A stretch of DNA of 6,951 nucleotides from assembly GCA_021817025.1 (NCBI GenBank), contig JAKAWF010000176.1:1-6951 (forward strand), in the 5' to 3' direction. This DNA is from a bacterium (GTDB lineage Bacteria; Chloroflexota; Dormibacteria; UBA8260; Bog-877). Position 1 is the first letter of the stretch, and each line of letters starts with the position of its first letter. Made by a program: the position numbers and the translations under genes. Shown here piece after piece: positions 1-6,594 of this stretch. The notes under the pieces were generated by a model that saw only the letters and a list, made by a program, of their open reading frames with translations, did no database searches and had not been told where the DNA came from.

Positions 1-2
1 GG

Positions 3-1058
3 CGGGTGGGCATCCAGTTCCATCCCGAGGTCGCCCACACTCCCCAGGGGGCGGCGATGCTGGCCAACTTCCTGTATCAGACCTGCGGTTGCCAGGGGAA
101 CTGGGAGGCGACCAGCTTCGTCGATCAGGCGGTCGCGGAGATCCGGCGCAAGGTCGGCGAGGCGAGCGTGATCTGCGCGCTCTCTGGGGGGGTCGACTCA
201 GCGGTGGTCGCCACCTTGGTCCACCGCGCGATCGGGGACCAGCTCACCTGCATCTTCGTGGACAACGGCCTGCTGCGCCGGGGTGAGGCCGACCGGGTCA
301 TCGACGTCCTCACCCGCAGCATGCGGATGAAGATCGTCCGGGTGGAGGCTGAGGACAGATTCCTGGATGCCCTGGCGGGTGTGGTCGACCCTGAGGAGAA
401 GCGCAGGATCGTGGGCCGTGAGTTCATCTCCGCCTTCGAGGAGGAGACCGGCCGCCTGGGTCCAGTGCCTTTCCTGGCCCAGGGGACCCTGTACCCGGAC
501 GTCATCGAGAGCACCTCGGCCGACACCTTCGGCGCGCGCAAGATCAAGACCCATCACAATGTCGGCGGGCTGCCCTTGGGAATGCGCTTCGAGTTGGTGG
601 AGCCGCTGCGCTACCTCTTCAAGGACGAGGTGCGCCGGGTGGGAAGGGCGTTGGGACTGCCTGACGACCTGGTCATGCGCCAGCCCTTCCCCGGGCCGGG
701 GCTGGCGATCCGGATCATCGGCGAGGTCAACCGAGAGCGCCTGGAGACGGTGCGAGGGGCGGACTGGGTCGTGATCGACGAGATCAAGCACAGCGGCCTC
801 TACGGCAAGGTCTGGCAGAGCTTTGCGATCCTGACCCCCGTCAGCAGTGTGGGCGTGATGGGCGACTTCCGGACCTACGCCAATGTCGTCGCGGTCAGGA
901 TCGTGACCTCCGAGGACGGGATGACAGCGGACTGGGCGCGGGTTCCCTACGACGTTCTGGCCGACATCAGCCGGCGGATCGTGAACGAGGTGCCCGGGGT
1001 CAATCGGGTCGTCTACGACATCAGCAGCAAGCCACCCTCGACTATCGAGTGGGAGTGA
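3..1058 (+). CDS. guaA: GMP synthase (glutamine-hydrolysing), 5'-truncated by the window edge
   Basis: GuaA makes GMP from XMP, glutamine and ATP in the cytoplasm, the last step of de novo guanylate synthesis. About 351 residues are visible of a family length near 510-525; the reading frame is open to the left edge, so most of the N-terminal amidotransferase domain, including its catalytic Cys, is missing. The first visible residues include the QFHPEV motif, whose His and Glu complete the class I amidotransferase triad. The linker CGCQGNW follows, then the ATP-pyrophosphatase P-loop SGGVDS (about nt 183-200), [19 protein letters not shown], and the dimerisation-domain motif [11 protein letters not shown] (nt 684-716). 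The C-terminus ends in the family signature KPPSTIEWE. The GTG at 6-8 is an internal Val codon, not a start. The stop overlaps the start of purD. No frame break or missing motif is seen in the visible part. Identification is certain at family level. Confidence 0.97.
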   Translation, partial: RVGIQFHPEVAHTPQGAAMLANFLYQTCGCQGNWEATSFVDQAVAEIRRKVGEASVICALSGGVDSAVVATLVHRAIGDQLTCIFVDNGLLRRGEADRVIDVLTRSMRMKIVRVEAEDRFLDALAGVVDPEEKRRIVGREFISAFEEETGRLGPVPFLAQGTLYPDVIESTSADTFGARKIKTHHNVGGLPLGMRFELVEPLRYLFKDEVRRVGRALGLPDDLVMRQPFPGPGLAIRIIGEVNRERLETVRGADWVVIDEIKHSGLYGKVWQSFAILTPVSSVGVMGDFRTYANVVAVRIVTSEDGMTADWARVPYDVLADISRRIVNEVPGVNRVVYDISSKPPSTIEWE

Positions 1059-2341
1059 CCGAACCCGCGGGCGCGGCCGGGCTGCACGTGCTGGTGGTCG
1101 GCGGTGGGGGTAGGGAGCATGCCCTCGCCTGGGCCTGCGCGCGCAGCCCGGAGGTGGCCCGGGTCAGCTGTGCCCCGGGCAATGGGGGCACAGCCCAGCT
1201 GGGATCCAACTGGAATGTTGCCGCCACCGATGCTGCCGGCATCGCGGGGCTGGCCCGGGCGGAGGCCGCCGATCTGGTCATCCTGGGACCCGATGCGGCG
1301 GTGGCGGCCGGGGTTGGAGATGCCCTCGGCGCCAGCGGGATCAGCTTCTTCGGGCCCACCCGGGCCGCTGGTGAGCTGGAGATCAGCAAAGCGTTCGGCA
1401 AGGAGTTGATGGCTCGGGTCGGTATCCGCACCGCCCCCTTCGCCGTCTGCCGCGATCCCGACCAGGCGCGCCGGCAGGTGCGGCTCCGTGATGGCCCGGT
1501 GGTGGTGAAGGCGGACGGCCTGGCGCTGGGCAAGGGAGCATTCGTGTGCCAGGGCCCGGAGGAGGCGGCTTCCGTCATCGACCGGCTGATGGTGAGGGGC
1601 GCGCTGGGAGAGGCGGGTCGGACGGTGATCATCGAGGACCGGCTCGAGGGGCCCGAGGTCTCCCTCTTCGCGCTCTGTGACGGCGAGCGGGCGGTGATGC
1701 TGCCCCCGGCGTGTGACTACAAGCGCGCCCTGGACGGGGACTTGGGCGGCAACACCGGTGGCATGGGCTCCTATGCGCCGCCGCGGCTGGCGCCTGCCGA
1801 CGAGCTGAACCGAAGGGCCCTGGCCGAGATCGTGGCGCCGACGCTGGCCGAGATGTCGCGGTTGGGAAGGCCGTTTCGCGGCTGCCTCTACATCGGAGGC
1901 ATGCTGGTCGGGAACGAGATCAACGTGCTGGAGTACAACGCCCGGTTCGGGGACCCCGAAGCCGAGGTGCTTCTCCCCCTGCTGTCCGATCCCGTGCCCC
2001 TGCTGCGGGCAGTTGCGGCGGGCGACCTCGGGCTTGCAGGTCCTCCGGCTTCAGCCGCCGCCTGTTCGGTGGGCGTGGTGGCGGTCAGGGAGCCGTACCC
2101 AGAACCGGTCCAGGAAGGAGGCTTGATCGAGGGCGTGGCGGACGCTGAGGCTCTGGGCTGCCTGGTATTCCACATGGGCACCAAGGCCGTCGCCAACAGG
2201 GCGGTGGGGGTCGCGGGCGGCCGTGTGCTGATCTGTGTCGCCACCGGGGTCGATCTCCGCGCCGCTCGAGGGGCGGCCTACGCCGGGATGGCCCAGATCC
2301 ACTTTGAGGGGATCCGCTACCGTTCCGACATCGCCGCCTGA
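1055..2341 (+). CDS. purD: Phosphoribosylamine-glycine ligase (GAR synthetase)
   Basis: PurD joins glycine to 5-phosphoribosylamine with ATP, the second step of de novo purine synthesis. The protein is about 428 residues, normal for the family. Its nucleotide-fold start carries [11 protein letters not shown] (about residues 16-26). The ATP-grasp core follows with [10 protein letters not shown] (about 152-161), the EGPEVS strand, NTGGMG (about 233-238) and the metal-binding [12 protein letters not shown] (about 293-304), where many homologues have PETQ instead of PEAE. A C-terminal domain completes it. I chose GTG at 1055 because it gives a GTGA four-base overlap with the guaA stop and has a GAG five bases upstream. 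In-frame alternatives are GTG 1049 (two residues longer) and GTG 1088, which would begin with LVVGGGG like many homologues but has no visible ribosome site. Overlap with guaA implies one operon and translational coupling. The function call is firm; the start is uncertain. Confidence 0.96.
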   Translation: MTEPAGAAGLHVLVVGGGGREHALAWACARSPEVARVSCAPGNGGTAQLGSNWNVAATDAAGIAGLARAEAADLVILGPDAAVAAGVGDALGASGISFFGPTRAAGELEISKAFGKELMARVGIRTAPFAVCRDPDQARRQVRLRDGPVVVKADGLALGKGAFVCQGPEEAASVIDRLMVRGALGEAGRTVIIEDRLEGPEVSLFALCDGERAVMLPPACDYKRALDGDLGGNTGGMGSYAPPRLAPADELNRRALAEIVAPTLAEMSRLGRPFRGCLYIGGMLVGNEINVLEYNARFGDPEAEVLLPLLSDPVPLLRAVAAGDLGLAGPPASAAACSVGVVAVREPYPEPVQEGGLIEGVADAEALGCLVFHMGTKAVANRAVGVAGGRVLICVATGVDLRAARGAAYAGMAQIHFEGIRYRSDIAA

Positions 2342-2377
2342 TTACGCTTCGACCAAGCTGGGTAGGCAGTTCTGCGT

Positions 2378-2755
2378 ATGCCTGACGCCAACCCCCAACC
2401 GGCGAACCCAGGCACCGAGGGAGAGGCTCGGGTCCGCCTCGAGACCAAGCTGGTGGAGCTGGATTCGGAGCTGGCCGAGCTGAGTCTCGGCCTCGGCGCG
2501 CCCACCGCTCCCGTGCAGTATGGCAAGCGCGCCGGCGATCACATCAACGAGGTCTCAGATCGGCTCGCCCGAGCGCGAGCGGCGGAGCAGCTGGAGAAGT
2601 TGGCGGATCAGGTGCGAGCCGCCCTCCAGCGGCTGGGGACCGGCGGCTACGGTCGCTGCGAACGCTGCGGTCGTGCCATCCCGGCGGGGCGGCTGGAAGC
2701 CCTGCCCTGGGCGGTCAGGTGCGTCGAGTGCGCCGCCTTGCGGGGTCCGGCCTGA
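2378..2755 (+). CDS. DksA/TraR-family C4 zinc-finger protein
   Basis: This 125-residue protein has the architecture of DksA/TraR proteins, which enter the RNA polymerase secondary channel and alter promoter response, often with ppGpp. Residues about 15-85 are heptad-rich and charged (helical hairpin: LETKLVELDSELAEL, then DRLARARAAEQLEKLADQV). The C-terminus has a C4 zinc finger, CERC (94-97) and CVEC (115-118), separated by 17 residues, with the family signature GRCERCG and the segment RLEALPWAVRC. It is shorter than E. coli DksA (151) and longer than TraR (73). The hairpin-tip region (about 48-62, QYGKRAGDHINEVSDR) lacks the acidic DxxDxA motif of E. coli DksA, so an identical activity should not be assumed. 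ATG 2378 is the start; GGTAGG at 2361-2366 is a possible but distant ribosome site. It lies 36 bases after purD, probably the same transcript, and a strong hairpin follows its stop. Family is clear; targets are unknown. Confidence 0.88.
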   Translation: MPDANPQPANPGTEGEARVRLETKLVELDSELAELSLGLGAPTAPVQYGKRAGDHINEVSDRLARARAAEQLEKLADQVRAALQRLGTGGYGRCERCGRAIPAGRLEALPWAVRCVECAALRGPA

Positions 2756-2790
2756 GGGCTGGCTGGGGGAGCCGAGCCGCCCACCAGCCC
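2756..2790 (+). terminator. Bulged GC-rich hairpin, probable end of the guaA-purD-dksA-like transcript
   Basis: GGGCTGG (2756-2762) pairs perfectly with CCAGCCC (2784-2790). After a single bulged C (2763), TGGG (2764-2767) pairs with CCCA (2780-2783). This gives 11 base pairs around a 12-base loop, beginning on the base right after the TGA of the zinc-finger gene. There is no T-run after it (the next bases are AGGAAGTTGGG), so it is not a textbook intrinsic terminator. U-less GC hairpins are often proposed as terminators or 3'-end stabilisers in high-GC bacteria. The placement supports a 3'-end role; termination itself is inferred. Confidence 0.5.
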
Positions 2791-3280
2791 AGGAAGTTGG
2801 GAAGAGGTGAGCTGGGGCGGTCCGCCTTTGACTGCTGGGGCCAGGTCGCGATCGGCGCGCCCGGGTCGGCTGGGTCGACCGGCTGTCGGTGAGTCGTCTG
2901 GCCAGGCTGGTCGGGGTCCGCGAACTGTTCGCGCGGGGTGACAAGAGCGAACAGAGAGTCGTACGTCGACACTGGGGCCGCTGAGAACCAGGCCGGACTC
3001 ACGGCGCTGACAGCCCAGGACCGGGCGGGTCGCCGCCCCTGCGGCAGAGGTCGAGAAGGCGTGTGAGGCGGACGTCGAGACCGGGAGCGGTCTCAGCCGA
3101 CCAAGCGACGAAGTGAGAACCGGAACTGTCGCGGAGCCTCGAGACCAGAGCCAGAGCCATGAGCCAGGCGGCGCCATGGTCCCCCTTGGGGACGGCAGCC
3201 GGTCAGTTGAAGACCGGAGCATTGCGAGGTGGGAGGCCGGCGGCGGCGGGCCGTCTCGGCAGGCGGTGCCCAAAGCCCGC
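2791..3280. other. Non-coding intergenic region with several short perfect hairpins
   Basis: I find no convincing protein gene here: open frames on either strand give low-complexity Pro/Arg/Ser-rich translations or very short peptides with no ribosome site. I recognise no tRNA, RNase P RNA, tmRNA or SRP RNA signature. The + strand holds perfect self-complementary elements: CGCGAAC/GTTCGCG (2919-2933), GGGCGG/CCGCCC with a 4-base loop (3023-3038), GAGACC/GGTCTC with a 6-base loop (3077-3094), GTCCCC/GGGGAC with a 3-base loop (3179-3193), and CCGGTC/GACCGG with a 7-base loop (3199-3217). The spacing could suit a structured leader or a small RNA upstream of the carboxylase genes. Such short GC stems also arise by chance in GC-rich DNA, so RNA function is unproven. 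Confidence 0.4.
2919..2933. repeat. 15-base palindrome, 7-1-7
   Basis: CGCGAAC-T-GTTCGCG is a perfect inverted repeat with a single central base. The symmetry fits a dimeric regulator's operator, or a small RNA stem. It superficially resembles the GAAC-N4-GTTC LexA box of Gram-positives, but the arms are separated by one base, not four, so it is not a LexA site. It lies about 360 bases upstream of the carboxylase start, far for a classical operator. No second copy was noticed in the window. Confidence 0.4.
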
Positions 3281-3286
3281 TAATCT
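3281..3286 (+). promoter_or_regulatory. Possible -10 box for a near-leaderless carboxylase mRNA
   Basis: TAATCT fits the TAnnnT -10 pattern and stands nine bases before the ATG at 3296. Transcription from it would begin at about 3293-3295, leaving almost no leader. The ATG has no usable Shine-Dalgarno sequence (AGG at 3291-3293 is too close), which agrees with leaderless translation, common in actinobacterial and related genomes. No recognisable -35 hexamer is present at the expected distance. The call rests on one short motif and its position. Confidence 0.35.
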
Positions 3287-3295
3287 GGGCAGGCA

Positions 3296-5134
3296 ATGGC
3301 CGCTGTAGGACTGATCGAGAGCTGCCTTCGTCACGGGCAGCAGACTCTCCTCTCCAGTCGGCTGAGGACCCGCCACCTCACCGCGCTGGCCGAGCAGTTG
3401 GACGGCAGTGGCCTGGCGGGCCTTGACGTGTTCGGCGGCGCGACCTTCGGGGTAGCTCTCAGCAATCTTGGAGAGGACCCGTTCGACCGGCTGCGGGCCG
3501 TCCGGGCGGCCACCTCGCTGCCCCTCTACGGCCTGATTCGGGGGCAGGCTCTGGTCGGCAACAGGCCCCTGCCGGACGATGTGGTGGACCGCTTCGTGGC
3601 CACGGTGGCGAGCCTGGGGCTGGATGTGTTCCGGTGCTTTGATCCCCTCAACGATGTGCGCAATCTGGCGCGCGTGGTCGAGGCCGTCCGCGCCGCCGGC
3701 AAGCTCGCCGAGGCCGCCCTCGTGTACACGGAGAGTCCGGTCCACTCCAACGATGGCTTCGTGCGCCTGGGCGTGGACCTGGCTGGGATGGGATTCCAGA
3801 GCCTCAGCCTCTTCGACCCAGCGGGTATGCTGGGCGCCGGCAGTGCGAGGTCGATCGTCTCCGGCCTGGTGGCCCAGACCGGCCTACCGGTCAGCGTCCA
3901 CTGCGCCACGATCACGGGCCAGGCCGCCTTTGCCTACCTGGCCGCCGCCGAGGCGGGGGCCACTTCGCTCGACGTCTGCCTCTCGCCGCTGGCGGGGGGG
4001 GCATCACTGCCGGGCACCGAGGGGGTGCTGGCCGCGCTGCGCGGAACCGAGCTCGCCCCGGATGTGGATCCAGCCGCGGTGCTGGCGGCGGCGGACAGCC
4101 TGGATCGACTGATGCCCCTCTACGGCCTCGTCGCCGACCCCAACGGATGGCAGCTGGATTCGAGCACTCTGAGGACCCAGATGGCTCCCTCCGTCCAACA
4201 GCACCTGGTTTGGGAGTGTGAGGCCCAGGGGGTCGAGGAGCGCCTTCCGGCGGTGGTGGAGGAGATCTCCCGGGTTCGGGCCGACATGGGTTACCCGGCA
4301 TTGATCAGCCCCGTGGCCGAGGTGGTGGTGAGCCAGGCGGTGGCCAACGTGGCCTCGGGGGATCGCTACCTGATCGTTGGGCAGGACCTGAAGGACTATT
4401 TCCTGGGGCTTTTCGGGGAGCCGCCGGGGCCCCCGGACCCAGAGGTCAGACGACGGGTGATCGGCACCGAGGAGCCGATCACCGTGCGCCCGGGCGACGT
4501 GCTCGAGCCGATGCTGGGGGCCGCTCGCCGGCGCCTGGTCCGCCGCGGGCTGGGCGAGCCATCGGATGAGAAGCTGCTGGAGTTCGTGCTCTTTCCCGAG
4601 GCGACCGCCAACGCCATTCGCGGTGAGCTGAGAGGCGAGCGCCTCGGAGACGAGCCGGAGCTTGAACCGGCGGTTGTCATCAAGGAAGCGGCCGCGGCGC
4701 TGGTGGATGGCGGGGATCTGAGTGAGCCGATCGGGGACGCGGCGGGGATCCCCATGGCCGCGCCGCCCATGCCCACAGCGGCCCCGGAGCGGCCGGTGGA
4801 GGAGGCCGCGGCGGCCAGGCAGTTCACAGTCGAGGTGGACGGGGAGCTGTTCGAGGTCAAGGTGGTGGCCAGGGACCTGGGCTCCGTCGGTGCGGCTCAG
4901 AGGCCGCCGACACCGGCTGGCGGGGGGGCGGTGAAGGCCCCCATGCAGGGGCTGATCGCGAAGATCCCGGTCAGGGTCGGCGACCACGTCGAGGTCGGCC
5001 AGACAATCGCCGTGCTGGAGGCGATGAAGATGCAGAACGACATCCCCTCTGATGTCGCCGGCATCGTCCAGGCCGTCAACGTGGCCGAGGGGCAGGTGGT
5101 CAGCCGGGGCGACTCCCTGGTGACCATCGCCTGA
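3296..5134 (+). CDS. PycB/OadA-type carboxyltransferase-biotin carrier subunit with a degenerate carboxyltransferase active site
   Basis: The family moves CO2 from carboxybiotin to pyruvate (PycB), 2-oxoglutarate (CfiA) or the reverse from oxaloacetate (OadA). The 612 residues form a normal-length PycB: a TIM-barrel carboxyltransferase (about 5-290), the helical domain (about 290-470, with SRVRADMGYP and IGTEEPIT), Pro/Ala linkers (about 484-508 and 534-545) and a biotinyl domain (about 546-612) with intact EAMKM, Lys578 being the expected biotin site. Kept barrel motifs are GGATF, RGQ, LNDVRN, YTESPVH and LSPLA. However, residues aligned with known pyruvate carboxylase active-site positions differ: LRDGQQ is LRHGQQ (His13), GGATFD ends in Gly52, VGY is VGN (Asn89), IKDxAG is LFDPAG (Phe173), HxHD is HCAT (His202, Ala204), GTSQP is GASLP (Ala236). 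The QxPGG loop is also lost. The frame is intact, so it is not an ordinary pseudogene. No OadB/OadG genes are visible; the biotin carboxylase follows 11 bases later. Family is sure, reaction is not. Confidence 0.9.
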   Translation: MAAVGLIESCLRHGQQTLLSSRLRTRHLTALAEQLDGSGLAGLDVFGGATFGVALSNLGEDPFDRLRAVRAATSLPLYGLIRGQALVGNRPLPDDVVDRFVATVASLGLDVFRCFDPLNDVRNLARVVEAVRAAGKLAEAALVYTESPVHSNDGFVRLGVDLAGMGFQSLSLFDPAGMLGAGSARSIVSGLVAQTGLPVSVHCATITGQAAFAYLAAAEAGATSLDVCLSPLAGGASLPGTEGVLAALRGTELAPDVDPAAVLAAADSLDRLMPLYGLVADPNGWQLDSSTLRTQMAPSVQQHLVWECEAQGVEERLPAVVEEISRVRADMGYPALISPVAEVVVSQAVANVASGDRYLIVGQDLKDYFLGLFGEPPGPPDPEVRRRVIGTEEPITVRPGDVLEPMLGAARRRLVRRGLGEPSDEKLLEFVLFPEATANAIRGELRGERLGDEPELEPAVVIKEAAAALVDGGDLSEPIGDAAGIPMAAPPMPTAAPERPVEEAAAARQFTVEVDGELFEVKVVARDLGSVGAAQRPPTPAGGGAVKAPMQGLIAKIPVRVGDHVEVGQTIAVLEAMKMQNDIPSDVAGIVQAVNVAEGQVVSRGDSLVTIA

Positions 5135-5145
5135 GGCCGGCCCAG

Positions 5146-6594
5146 GTGTTCGACACCGTCCTGGTGGCCAACCGCGGCGAGATTGCGGTCCGGGTGATCC
5201 GGGCCTGCAGGGATCTTGGGCTGCGCTCGGTGGCGGTCCATTCCGAGGCCGACCGGGGCGCCTTCCACACCCGATTGGCGGACGCGGCCGTGGAGATCGG
5301 GCCAAGTCCGGCCGCGCAGTCCTATCTCGACTTGAACCGGCTCATCGCGGCCGCCAAGGAGAGCGGCGCGCAGGCGATCCATCCCGGCTACGGATTCCTG
5401 TCCGAGAGCCCCAGGCTGGCCCGGGCCTGCGCTGACAACGGCCTGGTGCTGATCGGGCCGCCCGAGGAAGCCATGGCTGCCATGGGCGACAAGGTCACCG
5501 CTCGCGGCAGGATGCGGGCGGCGGGCGTCCCGGTGGTGCCTGGGACCGATGCCATCGCAGACCAGGGGGAGGCCGTGGCGGCTGCCCACGAGATCGGCTA
5601 CCCGATCCTGGTCAAGGCCTCCGCCGGGGGCGGGGGCATCGGCATGCGGGCGGCCCGGGACGAGGACGAGCTCAAGTACGCCATCCAGGTTTGCAGCGAC
5701 GCCGCTGCCCGCTCCTTCGGAGATCCCCGGGTGTTTCTGGAGCGGCTGGTGGACGAGCCCCGCCACATCGAAATCCAGGTGTTGGCCGACTCCCACGGCA
5801 ACACCATCCATCTCGGCGAGCGCGAGTGCTCGATCCAGCGGCGCCACCAGAAGCTGCTCGAGGAGAGCCCCTCCACCGCGGTGACCGAGGAGATGCGCCA
5901 GCGGATGGGGGAGGCCGCGGTCAGAGCCGCCCGGGCGGTCGGCTACGTCAACGCGGGCACCGTGGAGTTCATCGAGTCCCGAGGCTCGTTCTACTTCCTC
6001 GAGATGAACACCCGGCTTCAGGTGGAGCATCCGGTGACGGAGCTGGTGACCGGGGTCGACTTGGTGGTGGCCCAGCTGAGGGTCGCCTTGGGCGAGCGTT
6101 TGTCGCTCACCCAAGAGCAGGTGCGCCGCGACGGCTGGGCGATCGAGTGCAGGGTCAACGCCGAGGACCCGTGGGAGGACTTCCTGCCCACTCCGGGCCG
6201 GGTCTCCGCCTACCACGAGCCCTCCGGCCCGGGCGTCAGGGTGGACAGCTCGCTGGCCGGCCCAGGGGTCGTGAGCCCCTTCTACGACCCCATGATCTCC
6301 AAGTTGATAGTGCATGGGCCCACCCGGGAGCAGGCCGCGGCCCGGGCCCGCCGCGCCCTCTGGGAATACTGGATCGCGGGGATCACCACCAACATCCCGT
6401 ATCACGCCGTCCTGCTGGAGGACGCCGACTTTCTGGCGGGGCGACTGACAACCGAGTTCATCCCCACCCACCCGGACCTGATGGGCAGGGCTCGAGATTG
6501 GCAGCAGCGGCAGGCTCAGGTGATGGCCCAGTTTGGAACCGACAAGCGTCGGCTGGCGGCCATGGCTGCCGCCCTGGCCGTCGCCGGAGTCTGA
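5146..6594 (+). CDS. accC: Biotin carboxylase subunit (PycA/AccC type)
   Basis: This ATP-grasp enzyme uses ATP and bicarbonate to carboxylate biotin on a carrier domain, here most likely that of the gene just upstream. The 482 residues match the usual 445-500 of stand-alone subunits. Motifs in order: VANRGEIAVRVIR (7-19), HPGYGFLSE (79-87), DK (115-116), KASAGGGGIGMR (157-168), GERECSIQRRHQK (224-236), VEF (273-275), EMNTRLQVEHPVTE (286-299), ECR (334-336). With a constant offset of two, the E. coli AccC residues Lys159, His236, Lys238, Glu276, Glu288, Asn290, Arg292, Glu296 and Arg338 are all present, so activity is expected. The glycine loop has GIGM where E. coli has GRGM, a variant I believe occurs in other biotin carboxylases such as urea carboxylase. 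GTG 5146 is chosen because FDTVLVANRGE follows at once; GAGG at 5133-5136 is a weak ribosome site. Whether it also serves acetyl- or propionyl-CoA carboxylases cannot be told; pycA is an equally fair name. Confidence 0.93.
   Translation: MFDTVLVANRGEIAVRVIRACRDLGLRSVAVHSEADRGAFHTRLADAAVEIGPSPAAQSYLDLNRLIAAAKESGAQAIHPGYGFLSESPRLARACADNGLVLIGPPEEAMAAMGDKVTARGRMRAAGVPVVPGTDAIADQGEAVAAAHEIGYPILVKASAGGGGIGMRAARDEDELKYAIQVCSDAAARSFGDPRVFLERLVDEPRHIEIQVLADSHGNTIHLGERECSIQRRHQKLLEESPSTAVTEEMRQRMGEAAVRAARAVGYVNAGTVEFIESRGSFYFLEMNTRLQVEHPVTELVTGVDLVVAQLRVALGERLSLTQEQVRRDGWAIECRVNAEDPWEDFLPTPGRVSAYHEPSGPGVRVDSSLAGPGVVSPFYDPMISKLIVHGPTREQAAARARRALWEYWIAGITTNIPYHAVLLEDADFLAGRLTTEFIPTHPDLMGRARDWQQRQAQVMAQFGTDKRRLAAMAAALAVAGV

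Noticed and set aside
2923..2930. LexA (SOS) box suggested by GAAC and GTTC half-sites.
   Set aside because: The Gram-positive LexA box needs four bases between the half-sites; here there is one.
2889..2984. A plus-strand 31-codon frame from GTG, giving a basic, helix-like peptide (MSRLARLVGVRELFARGDKS and onward).
   Set aside because: No Shine-Dalgarno site, very short, overlaps the palindrome, and no known family. Could be revisited if conserved in relatives.
2647..3273. Minus-strand frames of 208 and 95 codons covering the intergenic stretch and the end of the zinc-finger gene.
   Set aside because: Low-complexity Ser/Pro/Arg translation, no ribosome site, no family motif, and overlap with a real gene on the other strand.
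2791..3280. RNase P RNA, tmRNA, SRP RNA or a tRNA in the long intergenic stretch.
   Set aside because: None of the conserved sequence signatures of these RNAs, such as the tRNA T-loop or the RNase P core, was found on reading both strands.
3296..5134. Oxaloacetate decarboxylase alpha subunit (sodium pump) as the role of the carboxyltransferase gene.
   Set aside because: No membrane beta or gamma subunit is visible, and a biotin carboxylase gene is adjacent, which points to a carboxylase rather than a decarboxylase pump.
4004..5305. A 433-codon minus-strand frame opposite the carboxyltransferase-biotin carrier gene.
   Set aside because: Pro/Arg/Gly/His-rich translation with no domain pattern; it is the complement of clear PycB-type coding sequence.
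5623..5649. Broken ATP loop in the biotin carboxylase, since the usual GRGM reads GIGM.
   Set aside because: All four glycines and the ATP-contacting Lys157 are present, and GIGM is, to my knowledge, found in other functional biotin carboxylases such as urea carboxylase.
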